Below, piece after piece: positions 34,661 to 43,580 of a stretch of DNA of 64,000 bases (positions are counted from its first letter, which is position 1; every line of letters begins with the position of its first letter). The position numbers and the translations under genes are program-made. The notes under the pieces are model-generated. The model ran no database searches, was not told the origin of the DNA, and worked only from the letters and a program-made list of their open reading frames with translations. Source of the DNA: Ruminiclostridium cellulolyticum H10 (GTDB lineage Bacteria; Bacillota; Clostridia; Acetivibrionales; DSM-1351); contig NC_011898.1 of the NCBI RefSeq assembly GCF_000022065.1, positions 1,786,001 through 1,850,000 of the forward strand. The letters are read 5' to 3'.

Positions 34661-34698
34661 GGGACTTAATGGAGATATATTCTGCGTTAAGTCCTTTT
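34661..34698 (+). terminator. Rho-independent terminator after the immunity gene
   Basis: GGACTTAA and TTAAGTCC form an 8-bp stem, followed by TTTTATTCTTG. It closes the toxin-immunity region 45 bases after the SUKH stop. Confidence 0.7.
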
Positions 34699-34771
34699 AT
34701 TCTTGTTCTCGTAAAAGCCACAGGTGTCAGCATTGACCACTGTGTAACCCCTTGGCAAATGCCCTAATTCT

Positions 34772-34898
34772 CTGAAGCCATAGCTGGAAAATCCATAGTA
34801 GAGCTGGTAAGACAGTACATACCATAGTAGGTGACTTGAGTGAACAATGGCAAAAGCAGTAGATGGCCTATTTGCCGGTTTACAAAAAGCTATACAAA
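34772..34898 (+). repeat. Scrambled fragments of the toxin gene
   Basis: Three short pieces of the main toxin gene lie side by side in the wrong order. 34774-34824 matches about 30864-30914 (AIAGKSIVELVRQYIP coding). 34826-34850 matches about 29431-29455 with three mismatches. 34848-34898 matches about 30025-30076. None is in a useful frame. These are scars of repeated recombination in the toxin region. Confidence 0.8.
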
Positions 34899-34970
34899 GA
34901 TTTTTAATTAGGTTTCAAATAGCTAAACAGTGGTACCTTACAGAATATTTATCTTTACGGTCCTGCTACT

Positions 34971-35009
34971 GCCTTAATTGAGAAACATTTCTCTTTTAAG
35001 GCTTTTTTT
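34971..35009 (+). terminator. Terminator before the small hypothetical gene
   Basis: GCCTTAA..GAGAAA pairs with TTTCTC..TTAAGGC across a 2-base internal loop and is followed by seven T. It separates the toxin region from the particle genes. Confidence 0.8.
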
Positions 35010-35093
35010 GTTCTATTTTTGGTTGTAAAAGAAAGATATTTTTTACTTTATAAAGTGAGAAGTTACAAATCAAAAAAAGAAGGAGAACTCCTC

Positions 35094-35315
35094 ATGGAAG
35101 AACTCAAGATCATAATAGAACTCTTGAAAAAGATCAGGGCTAAAAATAATGTAGTATTCAACTCTTGTCAGGATGAAAAATTAATGCAGGATATCGAATA
35201 CGGGAATTTATATCAGGAGTACTGGACATCTGATTTCAGACTCAAAAATGTCATTGGGCTGCTTGAGGCGGTAGAGAAGGAATTAATCGATGATAAGAGG
35301 GTACATAAAAAATAA
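35094..35315 (+). CDS. Small hypothetical protein, start of the particle region
   Basis: 73 aa from the ATG at 35094 with AAGGAG 10 bases upstream. A longer frame from 35019 crosses the end of the terminator region and lacks a ribosome site. The sequence is helical and charged (EELKIIIELLKKIRAKNNVV at the start, LLEAVEKELIDDKR at the end). No family recognised. It lies about 100 bases before the eCIS ATPase gene on the same strand. Confidence 0.55.
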   Translation: MEELKIIIELLKKIRAKNNVVFNSCQDEKLMQDIEYGNLYQEYWTSDFRLKNVIGLLEAVEKELIDDKRVHKK

Positions 35316-35416
35316 TTTTTTATAACAGTTGTAAAAAGCTCATTAACTTTTCCATATATATTGAATGGATTAATCCTAAGCAAAGTAAAGCAGATTCTTT
35401 GATGAGAGGCCAAAAA

Positions 35417-37651
35417 ATGATAAGTTCAGAAAATAATGCAACAGACATTCCTGAAAATCAGGGCAATATGGATAGTAATCAAAAACCAATTGAGTATGCT
35501 TCAAGCCGAGAATACCTATTGGATGAGCTAAGTCGTCTGGATCTAGTATTAAGACGATTTATCCGGGATGATAAAGAAGAGGGCTGTACAACATTATATG
35601 CGGGTGTGGTTCTGTCAAAAGAGGAAATATACGATCTTCTGGACGATAAAAATACATTTGCTCAGGAAACCTCGATAGAGGAAAGACTTAGCGAATTAGA
35701 CGAACAGATTGCAAAAAGGTTAGAAGCAAGCAAAGCATGCAGAAGGCACATTTCACTACCGTATTTGTCAAGACTACTCGGCTTGAGTCTGTTTGAACAA
35801 AGATGTCTTATCGCCTGCATGGCCCCTGAGATAGATCCCAAATATGAAAAGGTATACGGTTATTTTGAGAATGACACCTCAATAAAAAATCCAAGCATAA
35901 ACCTAATGATGAATATATTTCTATCTACAGAGGATGAAAGAATTGAAGCTAGGAAATTATTCAGTCTGCAAGCACCTTTGGTCAGACTTTTGCTGGAAAG
36001 TAGGAACGATCTTTCAGATAACTGTATTCCGCTGATATCACGTCACCTAAAATTGGATGATTGGGTAGTCAACTATTTACTGGATATTAATATACTTGAT
36101 TCAAGGTTGATACACGTCGCTGAAATGATTCAAACAGGGCAAAGACAAAATATCAGCGCTAATACTGAAAATGTGAGAATACTGCGTTTTATCGACTATT
36201 ACAGGAATGGAAGAACAAAAAGAAATCAAATACTTTACTTCTATGGGCCTGAGGGAGCTGGAAAAAAAGAGTACGTACTTTCAGTATGTGAGTATCTTGG
36301 GTTACCTCTTATTGTGACAGATTTAGAAAAGATATTAAGCAATGATTTACCCTTTGACGAAATTCTCAAGCTGCTGGGCAGGCAAATTAAAATAAGCGGC
36401 GGTATTCTCTGCCTTGAGAACTTTCAACTACTGGTTTCAGATGAAAGAAGTCAGCAGATAAGAATCAACAGAATCCTGCAAATGCTCCATGAGTTTTCTG
36501 AAACAACATTTATTCTCGGAAGAACTCAATGGCATTTAACAAATACCGACAGCAGGTTTGCCTTTATTGCAGTGGAATATCCTTATCCTTCTGCAACAGA
36601 AAGAAGGAAACATTGGCAGGAGCTTAGTAAAAAATATCAGTTGGACGAAAAGTTGAACTTGAATAACTTTTCAGAAGTTTTTCGATTTACGCCGGGCCAG
36701 ATTGAAAATGTTCTTAAACTAGGTGAAAACTATTCGGTATGGAATGGTTACAGCGATGGCAGAATTGAGGTTAATGACCTTACCAATGCCTGTTATACCC
36801 AATCAAATAAAAAGCTTGGTGAGCTGGCAAAAAGGATAGAGGCACTATACACAATGGAAATGCTTGTTTTGCCGGAAGATCAAATGTTGCAAATGAAAGA
36901 AATATGCAGGCAGGTAAAATACCGTTCAATTGTTTACGAAAAATGGGGATTCGAAAAGCGCCTTGCACTGGGAAAAGGATTGAACATCTTGTTTTCAGGT
37001 CCCCCGGGTAGTGGGAAAACAATGGCAGCAGAGGTAATCGCAAATGAAATAGGCCTTGAAATATACAAGATTGACGTCTCAAGAGTTGTAAGCAAATATA
37101 TCGGAGAAACGGAAAAAAATCTTGGAGAAATATTCCATGAGGCCGAGACATCAAATGTCATACTGTTTTTCGACGAAGCTGATGCTCTGTTTGGAAAGCG
37201 TTCCGAAGTCAAAGATTCACATGACCGATATGCAAATGTTGAAATAGGCTATCTGCTTCAAAGAATGGAAGAATACAAGGGAATAGTTATTCTTGCAACA
37301 AACCTGAATCAGAACATTGATGAAGCTTTCTTGCGAAGATTACACTTTAATATAGCGTTCCCATTTCCTGATAAGGAGCAGCGTAAGCTTATATGGTTGA
37401 GTATATTTCCTTCCGGGGCTCCGGTAGAAGACAACCTGGATTACGATTTTCTGGCAGAGAAATTTGTTATGGCAGGAGGAAATATCAAAAATATAGCATT
37501 AAATGCAGCTTTTTATGCTGCCCATGCAGGATGCCCCATAGGTATAAAGCAAATAATGCAGGCGGCAAAAAGAGAATACAAAAAAATGGGTAAAACGTTT
37601 TTGAAATCAGATTTTGACCCATATTATCAACTGATTGAGGTGGTGAAATAA
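35417..37651 (+). CDS. eCIS AAA+ ATPase (Afp15/Pvc15-like)
   Basis: 744 aa from the ATG at 35417 (GAGAGG upstream; in-frame starts at 35399 and 35402 are also possible). There are two ATPase modules. The first has a degenerate P-loop (GPEGAGKKEY, about 277-286). The second is a full CDC48/FtsH-type AAA domain: GPPGSGKT at 528-535, FFDEADALFG with D586-E587, and ATNLNQNIDEAFLRR for sensor and arginine fingers. All known eCIS clusters carry such an ATPase, thought to act in particle assembly or cargo loading. It is distinct from ClpV of type VI secretion, which argues against a T6SS. Its stop is adjacent to the next start. Confidence 0.9.
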   Translation: MISSENNATDIPENQGNMDSNQKPIEYASSREYLLDELSRLDLVLRRFIRDDKEEGCTTLYAGVVLSKEEIYDLLDDKNTFAQETSIEERLSELDEQIAKRLEASKACRRHISLPYLSRLLGLSLFEQRCLIACMAPEIDPKYEKVYGYFENDTSIKNPSINLMMNIFLSTEDERIEARKLFSLQAPLVRLLLESRNDLSDNCIPLISRHLKLDDWVVNYLLDINILDSRLIHVAEMIQTGQRQNISANTENVRILRFIDYYRNGRTKRNQILYFYGPEGAGKKEYVLSVCEYLGLPLIVTDLEKILSNDLPFDEILKLLGRQIKISGGILCLENFQLLVSDERSQQIRINRILQMLHEFSETTFILGRTQWHLTNTDSRFAFIAVEYPYPSATERRKHWQELSKKYQLDEKLNLNNFSEVFRFTPGQIENVLKLGENYSVWNGYSDGRIEVNDLTNACYTQSNKKLGELAKRIEALYTMEMLVLPEDQMLQMKEICRQVKYRSIVYEKWGFEKRLALGKGLNILFSGPPGSGKTMAAEVIANEIGLEIYKIDVSRVVSKYIGETEKNLGEIFHEAETSNVILFFDEADALFGKRSEVKDSHDRYANVEIGYLLQRMEEYKGIVILATNLNQNIDEAFLRRLHFNIAFPFPDKEQRKLIWLSIFPSGAPVEDNLDYDFLAEKFVMAGGNIKNIALNAAFYAAHAGCPIGIKQIMQAAKREYKKMGKTFLKSDFDPYYQLIEVVK

Positions 37652-38260
37652 ATGGCTGTGGAAACCCGTACAGTAATCAGAGATGTAAGTGCAAGCCTGA
37701 AGGCTTTAATTAAGGCAAATGTTCCCGAACTGAATGATGACAGTTACATAACATTTGGTTCCCCAAGCGATGTAGATTCAGCAACTATGACACTTTCATT
37801 ATGTTTGTATTACCTTACCGAAAGCCATAGCATGAGAAACAGTGAGAGAGAGCGTATACCGGGGACAAACCAGTTATTTGACCCTCCATCCTATCTTGAC
37901 CTCTATTATCTTATGACTCCATATGCAAAGGATAGGGATACAGAGCTTTTGATTTTGGGAAAACTGTTTCAATTGTTTCATGAGCACGCAGTACTAAGTG
38001 GTGACGACCTTAAAGGAAATCTGGCCGTATGCGGAAATGAACATATAAGGATATCTTACAATAATTTATCACTGCAGGATATTAAACAACTATGGGAGGT
38101 ATTCCCAGGGAAACCTGCAAAATTAAGCCTGTCTTACCTGGTTTCTGCGGTACGGATGCCGGCAGAAAAAATAATTACATTCCCATTAATTACAGAAGAT
38201 CCAACATTAAAATATTACGATTTGAAAACTCATACCAATTTATCTCAAAAAAATACATGA
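37652..38260 (+). CDS. Pvc16-like cap protein (DUF4255)
   Basis: A 202-aa DUF4255 protein: IRDVSASLKALIKANVPELN, LSLCLYYLTESHSMRN, DPPSYLDLYYLMTPYAKDRD and GNEHIRISYNNLSLQDIKQL. In PVC particles Pvc16 caps the distal end of the tube and sheath. It begins one base after the ATPase stop, so the two are co-translated. Confidence 0.9.
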   Translation: MAVETRTVIRDVSASLKALIKANVPELNDDSYITFGSPSDVDSATMTLSLCLYYLTESHSMRNSERERIPGTNQLFDPPSYLDLYYLMTPYAKDRDTELLILGKLFQLFHEHAVLSGDDLKGNLAVCGNEHIRISYNNLSLQDIKQLWEVFPGKPAKLSLSYLVSAVRMPAEKIITFPLITEDPTLKYYDLKTHTNLSQKNT

Positions 38261-38379
38261 AGTAACAGAGATTATGAAAATTAACGAATATGATTTCGCG
38301 TATTGAAAAATATTGCGAGGGCATATAGGCCCATTCAAAAGAAGGGCCATAAAAACAGTTATAACAAGGAGGACTTGAA

Positions 38380-39924
38380 ATGCCAAATTATTTATCACCA
38401 GGAGTTTATGTAGAAGAAGTTTCCAGCGGAGTCAAGCCTATAGAAGGTGTAGGTACAGCGGTGGGTGCTTTTATCGGAATTGCTGAGAAGGGTGTCATTG
38501 GTAAAGCTGTTCTGGTTACCAATTGGAGCCAGTATGTCAGCGAATTTGGAGGATTTATTCCAAATGCATACCTTGCTTATGCCGTGTACAATTTCTTTGC
38601 GGAAGGAGGAACATCCTGCTATGTTGTAAGAGCTGCATCAGAAGATGCGAAGAAGTCTCTTTACATTGTAAAGGATAGTCAAGGAGAAAACTTATTCGAA
38701 ATAAGTGCCCGTTCAGAAGGAAACTGGGGTAACAGAATTTCCTTTCAAATAAGCAGTTCAACAAACGGACAGATGAACGGTTTCAAACTCAATATCAAGT
38801 ATACCGAGAAGAGTTCATTCAGCGATGAGTATGTTGGAGAGGATGTTGAAGGGGAACTTGTTGAGACCTTCGACAATCTGCTTATAGTTAACTTTGAAGA
38901 GAAAATAAACGATTTATCATCGTTTATAAGTGTCAGGCCGTTAGTAGATCTTAAAAAAGTTGATAACATGGACAAGGTTCCAATGTTCACTGAAGAGGAT
39001 GAATTTATAGAATTGGCAAATGGCGTTGATGGAATATCATACGTAGAGTATATTGACAGCGAAGAAAAGAAATTGGGAATCAACGCATTTACACCAATAG
39101 ACGAAATTAATATAATTGCTGCACCTGACGTTTCCAACATGGTATCAAACAGAAATATTATTCTCGAAATTCTTAACTATTGTAAGACCAGAAAAGATTG
39201 CTTCTACGTTATAGATCCTCCGCATGGCCTGACCCCACAACAAGTAAAGGACTTCAAAGAGGGTGCGGGAGAGTTTACAGGCAACTCATTTAATTCATCT
39301 TATGGTGCATTGTATTACCCATGGGTGTTTATCAATGACCCCCTGACAGGAAAGAAAAAACTTATCCCACCTTCAGGTTCAGTTGTAGGTACATATGCAT
39401 ATGTTGATTCAGCAAGAGGAGTACACAAAGCTCCTGCCGGAACTACTGACGGATATCTTGATACTGTAGTAGGAGTTGAAAAGATAGTAACAAAAGGAGA
39501 ACAGGAGCTTCTCAATCCAATAGGTGTAAATGTAATCCGTTCTTTACCAGAGGGAATTTGTATCTGGGGTGCCAGAACTCTTTCATCTGATTCAGAATGG
39601 CGCTATATAAATATCAGACGTCTGATGATGTATATTGAAGAATCAGTTGACAAGGCAAGCCAATGGGTAGTTTTTGAACCCAATGAGCCAACTCTCTGGG
39701 GGAAGGTAAAGAGAAACATATCAGCTTTCCTGACAAGAGTTTGGAGAGATGGCGCTCTTTACGGTTCAACCCAGGAAGAAGCATTCTTTGTAAAGGTGGA
39801 CGAGGAAAACAACCCTCCGGCATCAAGAGATGCAGGCCAATTGGTAATAGAAGTCGGTGTAGCTCCAGTTAAACCGGCAGAATTTGTAATAATCAAGGTC
39901 AGCCAAAAGACACTGTCTAAATAA
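38380..39924 (+). CDS. Contractile sheath protein (Afp2/Pvc2-like)
   Basis: A 514-aa phage tail sheath family protein. The N terminus YLSPGVYVEEVSSGVKPIEG and GTAVGAFIGIAEKG is the universal sheath start. The C-terminal domain has VNVIRSLPEGICIWGARTLS, YINIRRLMMYIEESVD and FVVFEPN-like text, typical of the conserved inner sheath domain. AAGGAGG precedes the ATG. Only one sheath gene is present, whereas PVC has three. Contraction of this sheath drives the inner tube through the target envelope. Confidence 0.96.
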   Translation: MPNYLSPGVYVEEVSSGVKPIEGVGTAVGAFIGIAEKGVIGKAVLVTNWSQYVSEFGGFIPNAYLAYAVYNFFAEGGTSCYVVRAASEDAKKSLYIVKDSQGENLFEISARSEGNWGNRISFQISSSTNGQMNGFKLNIKYTEKSSFSDEYVGEDVEGELVETFDNLLIVNFEEKINDLSSFISVRPLVDLKKVDNMDKVPMFTEEDEFIELANGVDGISYVEYIDSEEKKLGINAFTPIDEINIIAAPDVSNMVSNRNIILEILNYCKTRKDCFYVIDPPHGLTPQQVKDFKEGAGEFTGNSFNSSYGALYYPWVFINDPLTGKKKLIPPSGSVVGTYAYVDSARGVHKAPAGTTDGYLDTVVGVEKIVTKGEQELLNPIGVNVIRSLPEGICIWGARTLSSDSEWRYINIRRLMMYIEESVDKASQWVVFEPNEPTLWGKVKRNISAFLTRVWRDGALYGSTQEEAFFVKVDEENNPPASRDAGQLVIEVGVAPVKPAEFVIIKVSQKTLSK

Positions 39925-39947
39925 TATCCAGAGAGGAGATTTAACCA

Positions 39948-40391
39948 ATGGCAACAGGAAAGAGAAATGATCCATACAGAAATTTTAGATTCAGAGTAGT
40001 AATTGACGGCATTCAGATAGCAGCGTTTTCTGATGCGACAATTCCTGATATAACTACAGAAGCTGTAGAATACCGAGAGGGAACAGATGCACCTCATTCA
40101 CGTAAACTTTCAGGATTAACAAAATTTGGCAATGTAACTTTGAAAAGGGGACTTACCGATTCAATGGATTTATACAACTGGCGTAAAGCTGTTGTACAGA
40201 AAGGTGCACTCAACAACAGAAGAAGCCTGTCCATTATACTGGTGGATGAAGAAGGCAATGACAAAGCTCAATGGGATATCATTGAGGCATGGCCTATCAA
40301 ATACGATGTAAGTGCACTAAGTGCAAAGGGAAATGAAGTAAGTATTGAAAATACCGAATTTGCTCATGAAGGCGTATCCAGAGTTAGATAA
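39948..40391 (+). CDS. Inner tube protein (Afp1/Pvc1-like, gp19 family)
   Basis: A 147-aa tail tube protein: DPYRNFRFRVVIDGIQIAAF, YREGTDAPHSRKLSGL, KFGNVTLKRGLTDSMDLYNW and the C-terminal WPIKYDVSALSAKGNEVSIE. This is the Hcp-like fold that stacks into the main tube. AGAGAGGAG precedes the ATG, 23 bases after the sheath stop. Sheath and main tube are thus made together. Confidence 0.95.
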   Translation: MATGKRNDPYRNFRFRVVIDGIQIAAFSDATIPDITTEAVEYREGTDAPHSRKLSGLTKFGNVTLKRGLTDSMDLYNWRKAVVQKGALNNRRSLSIILVDEEGNDKAQWDIIEAWPIKYDVSALSAKGNEVSIENTEFAHEGVSRVR

Positions 40392-40588
40392 TCTTAAAAA
40401 GCCGGATTTTTATTGAATTGATAACATACTTCAAAAATTGAATATTGGTATATGGTCAAAATTCAATAACTATCCCTTTATTGTGTATTTTGAGGAACAA
40501 AATGAGGGTGAAGGACGCTTCAACCCTGTTTTTAAGAGTTGAAGCCGTACCTTTACATCAGACAATGCAAAAAAGAGAGGAATGTAGA

Positions 40589-40957
40589 ATGGATATTTTA
40601 CAAACAGAGTTTAACTTTACACTGCCGAAAGGTTATGTTGACGATACAGGAACGGTACATAAGCAGGGAACCATGCGTTTGGCCACTGCTGCAGATGAAA
40701 TAATGCCCCTTCGTGATGCACGAGTACAGCAAAACCCAGCTTATTTATCAGTAATCCTGCTTTCGAGGGTAGTAATAAATTTAGGTACACTTAAAATGAT
40801 AACCCCCAGGGTTATAGAGGAGTTGTATACTTCTGACTTTTCCTATTTGCAGGAATTATACAACAGAATCAACCAGAATGGCTCTAATATCATAAGAACC
40901 AAATGTCCCAAATGTGATCACCCTTTTGAGGTTGAGGCTGAGATTCTGGGGGAATAA
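40589..40957 (+). CDS. Small eCIS protein with CxxC motif, possible tail-assembly (G-like) protein
   Basis: 122 aa from the ATG at 40589 (GAGAGGAA upstream; the open frame back to 40445 has no ribosome site). It begins LQTEFNFTLPKGYVDDTG and has TMRLATAADEIMPLRDARVQ, FSYLQELYNRINQ and a CPKCDHPF knuckle near the end. Proteins of this type follow the tube gene in many eCIS clusters and may be tail-assembly chaperones. It ends at GGG GAA TAA and is overlapped in the -1 frame by a conserved ORF lacking a normal start codon. Confidence 0.75.
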   Translation: MDILQTEFNFTLPKGYVDDTGTVHKQGTMRLATAADEIMPLRDARVQQNPAYLSVILLSRVVINLGTLKMITPRVIEELYTSDFSYLQELYNRINQNGSNIIRTKCPKCDHPFEVEAEILGE

Positions 40958-41139
40958 CCGGCTACCCTCTCGACCGCCTCTACGAGGAGGTAGCCTTTTT
41001 GTCCTACTACCTGCACTGGGATTATAAAACTGTGCTGGGCTTGGAGCATTTTGAGAGAGAACGCTGGTGCAGGGAAGTAAGTGAAATAAACAAGAAGCTC
41101 AACGGAGATGAGGGCAAGAAAGATTTCTTTGAGGTTTAG
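40954..41139 (+). CDS. Short conserved eCIS ORF without a standard start codon (DUF6760-like)
   Basis: The -1 frame after the CxxC gene encodes TGYPLDRLYEEVAFLSYYLH followed by WDYKTVLGLEHFERERW and a charged tail, stopping at 41139. GYPLDRLYEEVA and LEHRERRRW-type text are hallmarks of a short eCIS protein family near the tube genes. The frame is closed at 40939 and contains no ATG, GTG or TTG before the conserved block; only ATA at 40954 is near. It may be made by -1 frameshifting from the preceding gene (run GGGGG at 40948-40952), giving a ~183-aa fusion, or from a rare ATA start. Confidence 0.65.
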   Translation: MTGYPLDRLYEEVAFLSYYLHWDYKTVLGLEHFERERWCREVSEINKKLNGDEGKKDFFEV

Positions 41140-41148
41140 GAGGATACC

Positions 41149-41622
41149 ATGGCAAATATAGTAAATTTGGTAGAAAGAAGAAACTGGGTTCCCGGATACA
41201 GAAAAGATCCGTACCTTACATTTAACTTTATAGTAGAGATTGATGGTATTGCAGTTGCAGGATTTACTGATGTTTCAGGTTTGAGTATTGAAACTCAGGT
41301 GGAGCGTAAAACCTTCGGAGGAGAAAACCACAAAGAGTATACATTTCTAACTCAGACTAAATACAGCGATATAACCTTAAAACATGGAATCACAAATGAC
41401 GACTATTTATGGAATTGGTATCGGAGAGTAATAAATGGCAGGATAACCAGAAAAAATGGTTCTATATGTCTGCTGGATCATTCAGGTAACCCTAAACTGT
41501 GGTGGGATTTCTTGGGGGCATGTCCCATTAAATGGGAGGGACCGGCGTTTAGTGCCACAAGCAGCTCTGTAGCTGCGGAAACACTGGTATTGACCCATAA
41601 TGGAATAAACATGCACAAATAA
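41149..41622 (+). CDS. Second tube protein (Afp5/Pvc5-like), baseplate-proximal
   Basis: A 157-aa gp19-family protein: RKDPYLTFNFIVEIDGIAVA, GFTDVSGLSIETQVERKTFG, YSDITLKHGITNDDYLWNWY and the C-terminal AAETLVLTHNGI. In PVC and Afp the second tube-like protein forms the first ring on the spike and connects to the LysM protein. TTAGGAGG precedes the ATG, 9 bases after the previous frame's stop. Confidence 0.93.
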   Translation: MANIVNLVERRNWVPGYRKDPYLTFNFIVEIDGIAVAGFTDVSGLSIETQVERKTFGGENHKEYTFLTQTKYSDITLKHGITNDDYLWNWYRRVINGRITRKNGSICLLDHSGNPKLWWDFLGACPIKWEGPAFSATSSSVAAETLVLTHNGINMHK

Positions 41623-41645
41623 AAACTTACAGGGTGAGGACGTAA

Positions 41646-42956
41646 ATGTATATGATTAAAATAAATAAGTTCAACAAATTTAATACGTCCTTTGCACAAA
41701 ATATACTAAGCAAATACGGTATCGGAAGGTGGAAAGGTCAATTTACCAGACTGATTTTCAGAAACAGCTCCGATATGGTTTTAGAATCCCGGGAAGGGAA
41801 AGAGTCCTTTAATTATACTAAAATAAAAAAGTACAACACTTTACTAAAAGTTTATAAATACATAAACAATACTTCATCAAAAAGTGAACTGCCTGGCAAA
41901 ATATTGACTGTCAATTTAGATCCAACATTTAAAAAACACGAAAAAATTATAAACGTTACAACGCCAACGGAAATTAAGCTATATTCTAAAACGGAACCGG
42001 CAAAGTTCATCCAAAAAGTTACATTAAATACCAATAAACAGGAACAAAAGTACTTTTTTCATAGGCCTACAGAAAAAACAGTATTAGACTCATCAGACGG
42101 TATTACAGAGGTAAGAAACGACACTGCCAATTATAACAAATATGTGTACCAGAATATAAATACCCAAAACAAAGAAACCGTTATCTATAATAAAACAACC
42201 GATACAAAGGTGTTTGAGACTGAAAGGGTAATAAAAGAACCACGTGAGCATACATATCAAAATATTCTTGAGAAAGAAATAACATATAAGAAGGATTACG
42301 AGAAACAAACAGTAGTACGGGAAGTGGCTCAAAAGCCAGTAGTGTCTGCCAATAAATATGTCTGGCAGAATAGACTAAACACATTGTTTTACAATATTTT
42401 TCCTTTAACACAATCCAAAGCAGACAGGTTACATGGAACTTTTGAAAAAAGTATTAAAAACCAAACCGCCATAATAAACAAGCTTATCCCAAGCGAGAAG
42501 TCCCACCAGCCGGAAACAGGCGAATTAAATTCAGAGAAGTTTAATGTAAAGAATGGTATTCCCACACGGAATATAATTCACAGTACACAAAAACAACAAA
42601 TTAATCGTAACATCCTTCATGAGTATGAAATAAAAGAAACAAACTTAGAAGAGTACGAGGAATTTGAGAAATTTGTTCATTTTTCACCTCAAAAGAATGA
42701 TAAAATTACTGATTTGGTTTTTTACAGGCCTATGTTAAAGGAAAAGGAAAAAAAAGAACAGGGAATAAAAGATATTTTGCCAATGGATATTATGCATGCA
42801 GAAAAGAATGTTTACGCTAAAGCAACCTCCCCGTCAAAGCCGGATAAAAAGCTGCAAACCATAGGAAACGAGGAAGTAAAAATGCTGGCAGACAAAGTTT
42901 TTCAGATACTTGAGAAGAGGTTGACAATACAAAAAGATAGGAGGGGTCTTAGGTAA
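41646..42956 (+). CDS. Unknown Lys-rich eCIS protein, 436 aa
   Basis: Not recognised as a known family over most of its length. It is rich in Lys, Asn, Thr and Glu and largely hydrophilic, with no signal peptide or membrane helix. The last ~25 residues (EEVKMLADKVFQILEKRLTI, then KDRRGLR) look like a C-terminal helix shared by several eCIS proteins between tube and LysM genes. Gene position and lack of any other candidate make it the best guess for a length-setting or initiator protein, but this is weak. It overlaps the LysM gene by one base. Confidence 0.6.
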   Translation: MYMIKINKFNKFNTSFAQNILSKYGIGRWKGQFTRLIFRNSSDMVLESREGKESFNYTKIKKYNTLLKVYKYINNTSSKSELPGKILTVNLDPTFKKHEKIINVTTPTEIKLYSKTEPAKFIQKVTLNTNKQEQKYFFHRPTEKTVLDSSDGITEVRNDTANYNKYVYQNINTQNKETVIYNKTTDTKVFETERVIKEPREHTYQNILEKEITYKKDYEKQTVVREVAQKPVVSANKYVWQNRLNTLFYNIFPLTQSKADRLHGTFEKSIKNQTAIINKLIPSEKSHQPETGELNSEKFNVKNGIPTRNIIHSTQKQQINRNILHEYEIKETNLEEYEEFEKFVHFSPQKNDKITDLVFYRPMLKEKEKKEQGIKDILPMDIMHAEKNVYAKATSPSKPDKKLQTIGNEEVKMLADKVFQILEKRLTIQKDRRGLR

Positions 42957-43570
42957 TGGCAGAGAAAGCACAAATAATCCCGCTGGATTTACCCGGTGCC
43001 GAACCAATATCAGTAATGTTTAACCCAAACGAATATACTGTATCCTTTGAAGGAAAATACACCGGAGAAGATGATAAGAAGCAGTTTCAGATAGCAGAAA
43101 CACCTGAGTTCAAAATATCATTGTTTTATGACACATATGAAAAGAGAAGAGACGTAAGGCGTGAAACAATGAAAATAACCAATTTACTTAACCCAAAAGT
43201 TGCCGGAAAAAAAACAAAAAAGCCACCATCATGTTTGTTTGTTTGGGGCGGTTACTCATATCGAGGGGTAATCAGCAAGATAGAACAAAAATATACAATG
43301 TTTCTGGAAAACGGAACTCCTGTAAGGTCATTGCTTGATATAACACTCATATCAGATAAACCTCAAAAGAAGGTGGAACTTGACCGAGGCAAAGAAGCCT
43401 GCAGGAAGCTGTGGATAGTAAAGAGCGGAGACAGACTGGATATAATCGCAAATGAAGCACTCAAGGATCCTCTAAAGTGGCGTACAATCGCTGCTGCGAA
43501 CGGAATTATAAATCCTCTGGGTTTTCCTAGTAAAAATGACTTCGGAAGGACTCTGGTTATACCGGATTAA
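42956..43570 (+). CDS. LysM-domain baseplate protein (Afp7/Pvc7-like)
   Basis: A 204-aa protein. The N-terminal part (IPLDLPGAEPISVMFNPNEY, FEGKYTGEDDKKQF, KISLFYDTYEKRRDVRRET) is the usual eCIS/phage contractile tail baseplate-hub connector. The C-terminal ~55 residues are a LysM-like domain: LWIVKSGDRLDIIANEAL, WRTIAAANGI, FGRTLVIPD. In phages the equivalent (gp53-like) joins tube and baseplate. It starts in a one-base overlap with the previous gene. Confidence 0.9.
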   Translation: MAEKAQIIPLDLPGAEPISVMFNPNEYTVSFEGKYTGEDDKKQFQIAETPEFKISLFYDTYEKRRDVRRETMKITNLLNPKVAGKKTKKPPSCLFVWGGYSYRGVISKIEQKYTMFLENGTPVRSLLDITLISDKPQKKVELDRGKEACRKLWIVKSGDRLDIIANEALKDPLKWRTIAAANGIINPLGFPSKNDFGRTLVIPD

Positions 43571-43580
43571 GGGTGAAACT

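Noticed and set aside
40517..40545. 8-bp hairpin (GCTTCAAC / GTTGAAGC) between the tube gene and the CxxC gene
   Set aside because: The loop is 13 bases and no T-run follows. It could tune expression, but the evidence is too thin to call it an element.
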